Of a DNA stretch of 64,000 nucleotides, positions 19,651 to 28,778 are shown piece by piece. The DNA comes from Kumtagia sp963829135 (GTDB lineage: Bacteria; Pseudomonadota; Alphaproteobacteria; Rhizobiales; Rhizobiaceae). The position numbers and the translations under genes were made by a program. The DNA lies in NCBI GenBank assembly GCA_963829135.1, contig CAWHHO010000007.1, forward strand, positions 1-64,000. The letters are read 5' to 3'. Within the stretch, counting starts at the first letter, position 1. Every line of letters begins with the position of its first letter. A model generated the notes under the pieces. That model had not been told where the DNA came from and searched no databases. It saw nothing but the letters and a program-made list of their open reading frames with translations.

Positions 19651-20988
19651 CTACTCCTCCTTGAAAGCCCGCTGGAACGAATCGATCATGGGTCGCACAA
19701 GGTATTCGGCGAAGGTGCGGTCGCCGGTGCTGATGAAAGCTTCGACCGGCATGCCCGGATAGAGCTGGCTGGCGTTGACTCCGTCGGGAAGGTGGTCTGT
19801 TATCTCCAGCCTCGCCCGGAAATAGGGCTGTTGTGTCGCCTGATCGATAAGCCGGTCAGCCGAGACACTGGTGACCGTCGCCGAGACCTCCGGTGTCAAT
19901 CGGGCGTTAAGCGCGACCAGCCGCAATCGCGCTTCCTGGCCGACCCGAACGGCGTCGATATCGGTTGGAGCGAGTCTTGCTTCGACAATCGAGGCTTCCC
20001 CGATCGGCAGGATCTCCATCAGCTTCTCGCCTGGGGACACAACGCTGCCCTCGTGGTTGTAAAGTGACGACACAACAACGCCATCGGTCGGCGAGCGGAT
20101 CGAGACGCGGCTAAGGACAGCCTCGGCCGCCTCCAGCTGTTCCTCGACGTCGGCAAGGTTCGTCCGGGTTTCCGTCAGCTGGCTCACGGCCTGCTCAACG
20201 CGCTGAGTATGCAGCCGCTCGACCTGCTCGCGGGCTTCGGCGATCTGGCTGCGCGTCGATGCGAGGTCCGACTCTATCGTGCTGGCCTGACCGATCAGTT
20301 CGGCCTGATTGCGCTGCATTTGCGTGAACTCGAAATGATTGGTGAGGCCCTGGTCCAGCAGGCCCTTCTTCCGCTCCAGATCGTCCTCGACAATCTTCAG
20401 CTGTTTTTCCACGGCCTGCTTCTGCGCATTCAAGCCTGAAATCGATTCGTTCAGCGTCTCCACACGCTGGTTCAGAATTTCCCTCTCGGATTTGAAGCGG
20501 TCGAGCCTTGCGGTGAACTCTTTCCTCTGTTCATCGAGAAGACCGGGCAACTTCGCGTCGCTGGCGTTGCCGGTAACGTCGCCAGAGAAAATAAGTGCGG
20601 GCAGCCCGTCACGTTCGGCGGCAAGCCGCCCGGCTGTCGCCGACAGGGTGATCAACTGCTTGCGCAACCTGTTGACCTGCGTTTTGGAGGATGTGTCGTT
20701 GAGCAGGATGAGCTCCTGACCGGCCGTGACACGGTCACCCTCGTGGACATTGATCTTTCCGATGATACCGCCCTCAAGGTGCTGAATCAGCATGTTGCGG
20801 CCGGCTGCCGCGATCGTCCCGGGCGCGACCGCAGCGCCGGACAGCGGCGCAGTCACCGCCCAATAGCCAAAGCAGGCAACCATCAGTGCAATCGCGCAAT
20901 ACCCCGCGAGCTGCACCCTGCGGCTGTCGGAGTGGATATTGTCTTCCCAATCGTATCGGTTTGTCGTGCTCACAACTGCGGTTGTCAT
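19651..20988 (-). CDS. Type I secretion membrane fusion protein (HlyD/PrsE family)
   Basis: A 445-residue adaptor with one N-terminal membrane helix (AGYCAIALMVACFGYWAV), a lipoyl/barrel-sandwich half (VAPGTIAAAGRNMLIQHLEGGIIGKI), a long coiled coil at about residues 120-290 rich in Gln, Glu and Leu, and the second half GVVVSSLYNHEGSVVSPGEKLMEILP. It joins the inner-membrane ABC exporter to an outer-membrane TolC channel. It lies four bases after the exporter gene, in the order usual for PrsDE in rhizobia, which exports glycanases and RTX-type proteins. Confidence 0.93.
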   Translation of the reverse strand: MTTAVVSTTNRYDWEDNIHSDSRRVQLAGYCAIALMVACFGYWAVTAPLSGAAVAPGTIAAAGRNMLIQHLEGGIIGKINVHEGDRVTAGQELILLNDTSSKTQVNRLRKQLITLSATAGRLAAERDGLPALIFSGDVTGNASDAKLPGLLDEQRKEFTARLDRFKSEREILNQRVETLNESISGLNAQKQAVEKQLKIVEDDLERKKGLLDQGLTNHFEFTQMQRNQAELIGQASTIESDLASTRSQIAEAREQVERLHTQRVEQAVSQLTETRTNLADVEEQLEAAEAVLSRVSIRSPTDGVVVSSLYNHEGSVVSPGEKLMEILPIGEASIVEARLAPTDIDAVRVGQEARLRLVALNARLTPEVSATVTSVSADRLIDQATQQPYFRARLEITDHLPDGVNASQLYPGMPVEAFISTGDRTFAEYLVRPMIDSFQRAFKEE

Positions 20989-20991
20989 TCG

Positions 20992-22803
20992 CTATTCCAC
21001 CAGAACCTTGCCGGCAGGGCCGACCGAGCGCAGCTGCCCCTGCGGCTTCTGAGCCGGCGCCGGGGCTTGCGGGGGGGCCGTTCTGAGACCGACGACCTTG
21101 TTCAGGATGTCGGCGCTCTGCCCGAAAGCCTCGACCATTCCATCGCGCATCATGAGAACCTTGTCGCAGGTCATGGCAATCGAGGGTCTGTGCGTCACGA
21201 TGACCACGGTTGCCTTGCGTTCCTTTGCTCCTGCGACCGCCCGCGCCAGGGCTTCCTCACCCTCTTGGTCGAGATTGGAGTTGGGTTCGTCGAGCACCAG
21301 TATCTTGGGATTTGCATAGAAGGCGCGGGCAAGGCCGATACGCTGGCGTTCGCCGCCGGACAAGGCTGAACTCACGGATCCGATCATCGTTTGATAGCCG
21401 TCGCGTTGGCTGAGGATCAGTTGGTGCGCCCTCGCTCGCTGTGCGGCTTCAACGACGGCTTCGTCGCTTGCATTCTGGTCGAAGCGCGAGACATTCTCGG
21501 CGATCGTGCCGGGGAAAAGCTGAATGTCCTGCGCCAGGTAGCCGACATATTTGCCGAGTTGCGATTTGTCCCAACTCTCCAGGTCGGCGCCATCGATACG
21601 GATCGCGCCGGCGCTGGGACGCGATGCGCCAACCATCAGCCGGACCAGGGTCGATTTGCCGGCGCGGCTCGGCCCGATGATCGCCAGCAATTCACCGGCT
21701 TCCAACTGAAAGCTGACACGTTTGAGGATCGGCTCGGTGCCGGGAGGCGCGCCGGGTGGAATAAAAACCACCTGCTGCACGGTAATCTTTCCGGCAGGCT
21801 CAGGAAGCTGCATTTTCGCCTTCCGATCTTCCGGGACGATGTTCCGAAGGCGCTTCCAGGCGCGCCAGGCATCGGTCGTCTGCTTCCAGCCAGCCACCAA
21901 CTGGTCGAGCGGCTGCAGCGCACGCCCTGCGAGTATGCTTGATGCGAAGATCATGCCAGCGGTCATCTGGCCGTGCAGGACCAGCCAGGCGCCAAACCCC
22001 AGGATCGCGATCTGCAACAGCATCCGCACCGCTCGCGAAATGCCGGAAAATATAGAATTCACGGTTGCGGATCGATCGAACGCATTCAGCGCCTTTACAA
22101 AGGCCTTGCCCCAAACCGCTCCGGCGTCACGCTCCATGCCCATCGCACGCAGAGTGTCGCCATTGCGGGCGAAGGCCTGGGCGGTGAGGTCGGTCTTGCT
22201 GAACATCTCTCCGGCTTCAGCGGCGACGGACTTAACCGCGATCCCATTCAGCAGCACCAGGATGATCATCACCGCTGCGCCGCCGAGGGTGATCCACAAA
22301 AGGGCAGGGTGCACCAACGCCAACAGCAGGACAAACAAGGGTGCGAAGGGCAGGTCGAAAAGGGTCGCGAGGCCGCGCGAAGCAATGAAGCTGCGGACAG
22401 TCGAGAGATCGCGAAGCGGCTGGACATCGCCGCTATCGGCGCGCGGGCCGGAGAGCGCAGCCTCAAACGCGCCCGACGCCAGTTGCCGGTCGATCGATGC
22501 AGCTATGCGCAGGAAGTATACTGCGCGAATGGTCTCTATCAATCCAAGGAAACCCAACGCCGCTACGGCCATGATGGACAGATAGACCAGCGTGTTGCCG
22601 CTCGCAGCCGGCAACACGCGGTCATACACCTGGATCATGTAGATCGGCATGACCAGCAGAAGCAGATTGATGACAGTCGAGAAGACACCAAGACTCACCG
22701 CGTGCCGTGAGAGGAGTGTCCAGGTACTCGTATTGCCGGCCAACACCGTCTCCAATTCTAATGCGGGACTCAGCGTCGACGTCCGCTCAGCGCGCGATCC
22801 CAA
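20992..22803 (-). CDS. Type I secretion ABC exporter, permease/ATPase (PrsD family)
   Basis: A 603-residue half-exporter: a membrane domain of about six helices (residues 40-330) fused to an ATPase with Walker A GPSRAGKSTL, signature LSGGERQRIGLA, Walker B ILVLDEPNSNLD and H-loop VIVTHR. There is no N-terminal C39 peptidase domain, which fits export of C-terminal-signal proteins rather than bacteriocins. Pairs with the adaptor gene downstream. No candidate substrate gene is adjacent, so it may serve targets elsewhere. Confidence 0.93.
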   Translation of the reverse strand: MGSRAERTSTLSPALELETVLAGNTSTWTLLSRHAVSLGVFSTVINLLLLVMPIYMIQVYDRVLPAASGNTLVYLSIMAVAALGFLGLIETIRAVYFLRIAASIDRQLASGAFEAALSGPRADSGDVQPLRDLSTVRSFIASRGLATLFDLPFAPLFVLLLALVHPALLWITLGGAAVMIILVLLNGIAVKSVAAEAGEMFSKTDLTAQAFARNGDTLRAMGMERDAGAVWGKAFVKALNAFDRSATVNSIFSGISRAVRMLLQIAILGFGAWLVLHGQMTAGMIFASSILAGRALQPLDQLVAGWKQTTDAWRAWKRLRNIVPEDRKAKMQLPEPAGKITVQQVVFIPPGAPPGTEPILKRVSFQLEAGELLAIIGPSRAGKSTLVRLMVGASRPSAGAIRIDGADLESWDKSQLGKYVGYLAQDIQLFPGTIAENVSRFDQNASDEAVVEAAQRARAHQLILSQRDGYQTMIGSVSSALSGGERQRIGLARAFYANPKILVLDEPNSNLDQEGEEALARAVAGAKERKATVVIVTHRPSIAMTCDKVLMMRDGMVEAFGQSADILNKVVGLRTAPPQAPAPAQKPQGQLRSVGPAGKVLVE

Positions 22804-23153
22804 ACCGCCACGTCAAGCCACGCCACAATTTGTTGGACAGAGTATTCCCGAACACCTTGTAAAGATGTGAGCGGCGATCAGCAAGCGTGATACTGCCGCA
22901 AATGTTCAATCGCGTCGGCTGCTGCTTCCGGGACGGCTTTGCGCGGTGTTTATTGTCTTGGCTGCGCCGCGCGCCGAGGTGAAAGCTGACAAACTGTCGA
23001 AAACGGTGTGAGGTCGACGGACCACATAGGAAGGACACCGAAACGGCGGCGGCTCCCGCGTCGAACCGCTCCGCGGGTCAACCGCCCCGAGCTTCGCGCT
23101 TCTTTGTGCTCGCTGCCGTTTCAGCCGCCATTTCAAAAATCGGTACCCCGGCT
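22804..23153. other. Intergenic region upstream of the type I secretion pair
   Basis: About 350 bases without a credible gene, between the exporter start and the stop of the LacI-type gene. It probably carries the exporter promoter. No operator or terminator was recognised. Confidence 0.4.
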
Positions 23154-24179
23154 CTAGCTGCGCCGTTCCATTGGGCGGGCAGTGGACTGACGCACATGCA
23201 GCTCCGGTTTGATGAGTTCCTGCGACAGCCTTACCTGTGAGCCGCCCAGCTTATCAAGCAAGGCACGCGCCGCGCGCCGGCCAACCTCGCGCTGTCCGTT
23301 CCACACGGTGGTCAGCGCCGGTGTAGCGATTGCCGCTTCCTCGAGATCGTCATAACCGGTGACCGAAATATCGACACCGGGCACCAGCCCGGCACGCGCT
23401 ATGCCGTTCATCAAGCCGATGGCGACGAGGTCGTTCCAGCATACCGCCGCCGTCGGGTGATCCTTCAGCGCCAGGAACTGCCCCGCGGCCTCGAAGCCGC
23501 CCTGCTTGGTACGGGGGCCGGGAATGCGCCAGGTGGGCAGCACATCCAGGCCGGCGCGCTCCATGGCCGTCACATAGCCCTGGTAGCGGTCGCGGCCGGT
23601 CGATGTCTGGTCGGTGCCGCCGATCATCGAAATGCGGGTATGCCCGAGTGAGATCAGGTGGTTGGTTGCGAGCCCGATGCCATAGGCATCGTCTCCGCGA
23701 AACACCGGCACCGCTGCGCCTTCGACAGTGCGAGCGATCAGCACTGCAGGCAGGCCGTTTTCCTCTGCCATGATGATGTCTTCCGGTGGCGTGCCGATCG
23801 CCGGCGACATGATCACGCCGTCCGCGCCCAGCTGCAGAAGCGTGTCTATGAAAGTGCGCTGCTTTTCGAGCTGATCGTAATGGTTGGACAGGATGAAGGT
23901 CTGGCGGCTGCGGTCGAGCTCGCTTTCGATCGACCGCAGGATCTCGGCAAAGAAAGGGTTCATGATGTCGTGTACCACGACCCCGACAATGCCCGACCGC
24001 GATGTGCGCAGGCTGGCGGCGCGGCGGTTGTAGATGTAACCAATAGCGCGGGCATGATCCTTGATACGATCGCGGGTGGCATCGGCGACAAGCGGACTGT
24101 CGCGCAAAGCCAGCGATACGGTCGCAGTCGACACGCCGAGCGCGTCAGCGATTGTGGAAAGCTTGATTTTCTGGGCCAG
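23154..24179 (-). CDS. LacI-family transcriptional regulator
   Basis: The product has a LacI helix-turn-helix (KIKLSTIADALGVSTATVSLAL), hinge RRAASLRTSRSG, and a periplasmic-binding-like effector domain (VGVVVHDIMNPFFAEI ... ISVTGYDDLEEAAIATPALTTV). A GTG at 24134 would remove the first helix; the reading frame is open upstream but offers no ATG, GTG or TTG, while GGGGAGGA stands five bases before a CTG at 24179. Either CTG is the start or a base has changed. It lies upstream of and on the same strand as nothing it overlaps; the EamA and gabT genes are neighbours. Effector unknown. Confidence 0.85.
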   Translation of the reverse strand: MAQKIKLSTIADALGVSTATVSLALRDSPLVADATRDRIKDHARAIGYIYNRRAASLRTSRSGIVGVVVHDIMNPFFAEILRSIESELDRSRQTFILSNHYDQLEKQRTFIDTLLQLGADGVIMSPAIGTPPEDIIMAEENGLPAVLIARTVEGAAVPVFRGDDAYGIGLATNHLISLGHTRISMIGGTDQTSTGRDRYQGYVTAMERAGLDVLPTWRIPGPRTKQGGFEAAGQFLALKDHPTAAVCWNDLVAIGLMNGIARAGLVPGVDISVTGYDDLEEAAIATPALTTVWNGQREVGRRAARALLDKLGGSQVRLSQELIKPELHVRQSTARPMERRS

Positions 24180-24246
24180 CGTGTCCTCCCCGACAAGCTG
24201 AGAAGAGACGGATGAGAACTCCCAAACGCTCTTGCGTACCTTGATT

Positions 24247-25254
24247 CTAGACTGTTTTTAAACTGTTTAAAGACCCTTTTGCCACCATTGTCTGCGGTTT
24301 CAAAGCACAATTCACAATTTGTCTGCAAGGTCGGCGGAATCTGCATTTGGCGCGGCGCGGATCCTGACGCGCAACCTGATGCTCGCGATGGACGATGTAG
24401 AGTCCACTGGCGACGATGATCGCCGCGCCGCCAAGTGTCCAGCGATCCGGAAACTGGTCAAAAAACAGATAGCCGGACAGCGTCATCCAGACCATCTGCA
24501 TATAGGGATAGGGCGCCAGCGCCGTCGTGCTGGCCAGCCGGTAGGCCTTGATCAGGAACCAGTGGCCGACGCCACCGAAGACGCCGAGCATCAGCAATAG
24601 TACGAGGCCCAGGGCGTGTGGCGGTGCGGACGCGGTGAACGGGACGACCGGCAGCATCAATAGGGTCGGCGCAAGCGCCGAATAGAAGATCAGACTGGTC
24701 GAGCTCTCGCTGGCCGACATGCGCCGGGTCATGATCACATAGAAGCAATAGCTGATAGTCGAGCAAATCGCGAAGACGTGCCCAATGCCGAATGCGCCAT
24801 ATCCGGGCCTGGTGATGACCAGTACGCCGACGAACCCGGCAATGACCGCGAGCCAGCGCCGCCAGCCCGCCCATTCGCCGAGCAGCGGGCCGGCAAGCGC
24901 GGTGATGACCATCGGTGCGGAGAAGTATATTGCCGAGGTCTCGGCGAGCTGCAGCGTGCGCAGCGCAAAGAAATTGAAGATGGTCGAGCCGAGGAGACAC
25001 AGCCCGCGCATCACCTGCATCGACAGGCTGGATGTTTTCAGTACCTGCGAACTGCTCCAGCCGCGCAGCAGGACAAAGGCAAGTAGCGTGTGGCAGGCAA
25101 AGCGCGTCCATGAGACGAACGGCGCCGACATGCCGGATAGAACAAGGTACTTCGCGCTGGTGTCCAGGCAGGTGAAAAGGATCCCGGTCGCTAGAACGAA
25201 CAAGATGGCAAGGCCGGGTGTGGCGGCCTCCTGCGCGGCGGATGGCCGGTTCAA
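24247..25254 (-). CDS. EamA/RhaT-family (DMT) transporter
   Basis: Ten hydrophobic helices in two EamA halves (LAILFVLATGILFTCLDTSAKYL; WLAVIAGFVGVLVITRPG; LLLMLGVFGGVGHWFLIKAYRL; IVASGLYIVHREH). The frame is open from an ATG at 25344, but that would overlap gabT by 65 bases; a TTG at 25254 behind GGAGAC is more likely. After VHRE the frame seems to shift by one base near 24390: the alternative frame gives RLRVRIRAAPNADSADLADKL and a stop, the kind of tail expected. Probable exporter of amino acids or related metabolites; substrate unknown. Confidence 0.82.
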   Translation of the reverse strand: MNRPSAAQEAATPGLAILFVLATGILFTCLDTSAKYLVLSGMSAPFVSWTRFACHTLLAFVLLRGWSSSQVLKTSSLSMQVMRGLCLLGSTIFNFFALRTLQLAETSAIYFSAPMVITALAGPLLGEWAGWRRWLAVIAGFVGVLVITRPGYGAFGIGHVFAICSTISYCFYVIMTRRMSASESSTSLIFYSALAPTLLMLPVVPFTASAPPHALGLVLLLMLGVFGGVGHWFLIKAYRLASTTALAPYPYMQMVWMTLSGYLFFDQFPDRWTLGGAAIIVASGLYIVHREHQVARQDPRRAKCRFRRPCRQIVNCALKPQTMVAKGSLNSLKTV

Positions 25255-25279
25255 CGTCTCCGCCGCCGCGCTGCCGAAA

Positions 25280-26569
25280 TCAGGCGGCGTTCGCCACAAC
25301 CAGCGCCCTTTCCAGCTTGCCCATGCCCTCGGCCAGAACTGCATCGGAAACGGTGAGCGGCATCAGGATGCGGATCGTGTTCGCGTGAACGCCGCATGAC
25401 AGCAGCACCAGACCCTCGGCTAGCGCGGCCTGGGTGACGCGCTTGGTGGCGTCCGCGTCGGGTTCTGAGCCGCCCCGGCCCTTCACCACATCGAATGCCA
25501 CCATTGCGCCGGGGCCGCGGATCGCGTCGATAGCCACCGTGTCGTTGCGTTGAGCGATACGGGCGATCTCCCCCTTGATGCGATCTCCCAGCAGATTGGC
25601 ACGCGCAATCAGCTTTTCCTCTGCGATTACGTCGAGTACGGCCAGCGCCGCCGCGCAGGCGATCGGGCTGCCTGCATAGGTGCCGCCAAGGCCGCCAGGC
25701 TCCGGCGCATCCATGATCGCCGCCTTGCCGATGACGCCCGAAAGCGGGAAGCCGCCCGCCAGCGACTTGGCTATGGTGATCAGGTCGGGTTCAACCCCGG
25801 AATTCTCGATGCCGAACATCTTGCCGGTGCGGGCGAATCCAGTCTGCACTTCGTCGGCAATCAGCAGGATGCCATGCTCATCGCAGATCTTGCGCAGCGC
25901 CTGCAGCAGGTCGGTCGGAGCTGGATGAAAGCCGCCTTCGCCCTGTACCGGCTCGATGATGATGGCGGCGACGTTGACCGGATCGACATCTGCTCGGAAC
26001 AGATAGTCGAGCGCCTTCAGCGAATCCGCCACCGACACATCATGCTGGGGCACCGGAAACGGTACATGCCAGATCCCGGCCGGCATCGGTCCGAACTTCT
26101 TCTTGTAAGGCGCGACCTTGCCGGTCAGCGCGGTGGTCATCAGCGTGCGGCCGTGGAAGGCGCCGGAAAAGGCGATGACATTGGTGCGGCCGGTGGCAGC
26201 GCGGGCGATCTTCACCGCATTCTCGACGGCTTCCGCGCCGGTCGAAAACAGGATCGTCTTCGCCTCGCCCTTGAACGGAGCAAGCTTGTTCAGCCGTTCG
26301 CAGAGTTCGATATAGGGTTCGTATGGCACGATCTGGAATGCGGTATGGGTGTAGGCGTCGAGCTGCGCCTTGACCGCGGCGATCACCTTGGGGTGGCGAT
26401 GCCCGGTGTTGAGCACGGCGATGCCGCCTGCAAAATCGATGAAGCGGCGGCCTTCGGCATCCCACAGTTCGGAGTTTTCCGCGCGTTCGGCAAATACCGG
26501 ATACGCGGTGGACACGCCTCGCGGAATGGCCGCGACCCGACGTGACTGAAGCGATGCGTTCTTGGACAT
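25280..26569 (-). CDS. gabT: 4-aminobutyrate--2-oxoglutarate transaminase
   Basis: A 429-residue class III PLP aminotransferase. The ATG at 26569 is preceded by CAGAGGGAACA. It shows the glycine/aspartate PLP region (EPVQGEGGFHPAP, LLIADEVQTGFARTG) and the active-site lysine in ITIAKSLAGGFPLSG, close to GabT rather than acetylornithine transaminase. It converts GABA to succinic semialdehyde. The glutamine-synthetase-like gene at 27276, of the gamma-glutamylpolyamine type, supports a putrescine-to-GABA catabolic setting. Confidence 0.88.
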   Translation of the reverse strand: MSKNASLQSRRVAAIPRGVSTAYPVFAERAENSELWDAEGRRFIDFAGGIAVLNTGHRHPKVIAAVKAQLDAYTHTAFQIVPYEPYIELCERLNKLAPFKGEAKTILFSTGAEAVENAVKIARAATGRTNVIAFSGAFHGRTLMTTALTGKVAPYKKKFGPMPAGIWHVPFPVPQHDVSVADSLKALDYLFRADVDPVNVAAIIIEPVQGEGGFHPAPTDLLQALRKICDEHGILLIADEVQTGFARTGKMFGIENSGVEPDLITIAKSLAGGFPLSGVIGKAAIMDAPEPGGLGGTYAGSPIACAAALAVLDVIAEEKLIARANLLGDRIKGEIARIAQRNDTVAIDAIRGPGAMVAFDVVKGRGGSEPDADATKRVTQAALAEGLVLLSCGVHANTIRILMPLTVSDAVLAEGMGKLERALVVANAA

Positions 26570-26721
26570 TGTTCCCTCTGGTGTTTGCCGGTCGATCACT
26601 TCCAGCTTCAATGCGGCAGGCAATACCCGCACGATCAACTCCAGTATAGCGTCATATCGGTGACATTGGGTGGCGCACGCGCAAGATTCCGCTGCGGCCA
26701 GTTCTATCGGCCCAGGCAGCG

Positions 26722-27228
26722 TTGAGATTTCATCTTACATCTCGCAAATTGCAACAGCCGATCGTTTCGGATTTCGCAGGAGCTCACACGCCATTGCAAA
26801 CGATCCACGAGGTCGAGTTCGGAACCTCTGCCTACGACGAGATGGTCGCTTTTCGCGCACGGCATCTGCGGCATCCTTTGGGGCTCCAAATGATGGTAGA
26901 TGACCTCCATGATGAACGGCTTCAGATACACATTGCTGGCATGGATGGGGTCGCTGTCGTGGGAACCGTCGTGCTAAAGCCTGTTTCGTCCGCTGTGTTC
27001 AAACTTCGCCAGATGGCGGTGGCACCGGAGATGCGCGGCTCGGGCCTAGGAGCGCTGCTCGTGCAATATGCCGAGCGAGTGGCACTCCGGCGCGGCGCGG
27101 CCGAGATAGAACTGGCAGCGAGAAGGAGCGCTCAGGGCTTTTACGAAAAGCTGGGATACAAAGCCTTCGGCGCCGAGTTTGTTGATGTCACGGTGCCGCA
27201 CATCATGATGACAAAGACCTTGCGATAG
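26722..27228 (+). CDS. GNAT-family N-acetyltransferase
   Basis: Up to 168 residues. The GNAT acetyl-CoA site is seen in FKLRQMAVAPEMRGSGLGALLVQYAE (motif A, Q/RxxGxG/A form), then EIELAARRSAQGFYEKLGYKAFG (motif B) near the end. The frame starts at TTG 26722; a later TTG near 26793 (LQTIHEVEFG) is also possible because the first 24 residues match nothing. It lies between divergent gabT and convergent glutamine-synthetase-like genes. Substrate unknown. Confidence 0.85.
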   Translation: MRFHLTSRKLQQPIVSDFAGAHTPLQTIHEVEFGTSAYDEMVAFRARHLRHPLGLQMMVDDLHDERLQIHIAGMDGVAVVGTVVLKPVSSAVFKLRQMAVAPEMRGSGLGALLVQYAERVALRRGAAEIELAARRSAQGFYEKLGYKAFGAEFVDVTVPHIMMTKTLR

Positions 27229-27275
27229 CCTCATCGCCGGTGCGTTCGCTCGTGGCCGTTGGACGGCATGAATCC

Positions 27276-28661
27276 TTACACTTCATGCAGATAGAGGTGG
27301 TAGTCCAGCTCGCTGACGGTGCGCGCAACGCGCAGATATTCGGCATATTTGATCGCAGTGAAGGTGCGGTGAAGGTCCATGCCGAGCGCGTCCTGAAGAA
27401 ACGCCGAAGACTTTGCGACCTCGATGGCGGTGCGCCAGTCCGCCGGCATCCTGGCGTCCGGCGCGCTGTTGGCATATCCGTTGCCAGTGGTTTCCGGGCC
27501 GGGATCGAGCATGTGATCCAGCCCCCTCGAAATGCCCGCAAGAACGGTTGCTGCGACCAAATAGGGGTTGGCGTCGACACCTGACGGGCGGTGCTCGATG
27601 CGGCGGTTCCTGACATCGCCCGCGGGCACGCGCAGTGCTACCGAGCGATTGTTGATGCCCCATGTCGGTGCAATCGGCGCGTAGGACTGCGACACGAAGC
27701 GCCGCCAGGAATTGGCGTGCGGCGCAAACACCAGCATGGATTCGGCCATGGTGTCGACCAATCCGCCAAGCGCCCGCAAGAGCGACAGAGACCAGTTCTC
27801 GCCGCTTGCTTCGGCAAACACATTGGCGCCTGCTTCATCCAGAAGCGACACATGGATGTGCATCCCCGATCCAGCATATTTCTCGATCGGCTTGGCCATG
27901 AAACACGCCGTGACGCCATGACGGCGCGCCTGCGCGCGCACGATCCGCTTCAGCAGCACCAGATCGTCGGCGGCTCGCAGCACATCCTTGCGATAGCGTA
28001 GCGTCAGTTCGTACTGGCCGGGGGCATATTCGGAGATGATCGTCTCGGCGGGAATGTCTTGCGCCTTGCAGGCAGCGTAGATGTCGGAAAACAGCGGCTG
28101 CATGCCATGGAGATGATCTACCGAGTAAACCTCAGTCTTGCCGCTGGCGCGGCCGTCGAGCACTGCCTTGGCTGGTTGCACCCGGCCCTCGGCGTCGCGC
28201 TCATTGGCCAGCAGGAAGAATTCCAGTTCGAAGGCGCCGGCCGGATGCAACCCCCTGTCCGCCAGCCGCTGCACCTGGCGGGCGAGCGCATGGCGCGGGT
28301 CGGACAGCATCGGTGCGCCGTCAAGATGGTACATAGCCATCAGCAGCTGTCCGCGCGGCGGCTCAGTGCCGTGCAAACGGAAAAGCGTACCGGGGATCGG
28401 CCACGCACGCAGATCGCCATCGCCGGAGTCCCATACCAGGCCGGTTTCGTGGACATCCTCGCCGGTGATGTCGAGGCCGAGGATCGAGATCGGCAGATGC
28501 CGCCCACTCTCGTAAAGGCTCATCACCTCGTGGCGGCGGACTATCTTGCCGCGACCGATGCCGTTGACGTCGGTCAGTACAATGTCGAAAGCCTCGATGT
28601 CGGGATTGGTTTGGAGAAACGCCCTGGCCTCGTCGATAGTCGAGCCTGACGGTGATGTCAT
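27276..28661 (-). CDS. Glutamine synthetase-family enzyme, gamma-glutamylpolyamine synthetase-like
   Basis: A 461-residue type with the ATG at 28661 behind GAGGGCAATC. It carries the metal/ATP motifs of the family: AFELEFFLL, ISEYAPGQYELTLRY, GSGMHIHVSLLDEAG, and the NRSVALRVP arginine block. Sequence spacing and neighbour gabT favour the PuuA/GlnA-like branch that ligates glutamate to putrescine or other amines instead of ammonia; the housekeeping GlnA adenylylation tyrosine region is absent. ATP-dependent cytoplasmic enzyme. Confidence 0.85.
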   Translation of the reverse strand: MTSPSGSTIDEARAFLQTNPDIEAFDIVLTDVNGIGRGKIVRRHEVMSLYESGRHLPISILGLDITGEDVHETGLVWDSGDGDLRAWPIPGTLFRLHGTEPPRGQLLMAMYHLDGAPMLSDPRHALARQVQRLADRGLHPAGAFELEFFLLANERDAEGRVQPAKAVLDGRASGKTEVYSVDHLHGMQPLFSDIYAACKAQDIPAETIISEYAPGQYELTLRYRKDVLRAADDLVLLKRIVRAQARRHGVTACFMAKPIEKYAGSGMHIHVSLLDEAGANVFAEASGENWSLSLLRALGGLVDTMAESMLVFAPHANSWRRFVSQSYAPIAPTWGINNRSVALRVPAGDVRNRRIEHRPSGVDANPYLVAATVLAGISRGLDHMLDPGPETTGNGYANSAPDARMPADWRTAIEVAKSSAFLQDALGMDLHRTFTAIKYAEYLRVARTVSELDYHLYLHEV

Positions 28662-28778
28662 GATTGCCCTCGGATTTCCGCCGGTTGTCTCACGCGATCG
28701 GCGCGACGGCAATATCGGCGCAGGCGTCGACAGGCCTCCGACTCGCGGCGTGTGGGAGCAGTGGGTTCTTCGGACTCC

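Noticed and set aside
22804..23153. Possible secreted substrate of the type I exporter
   Set aside because: No frame with glycine-rich repeats or a C-terminal secretion pattern; only short low-quality frames.
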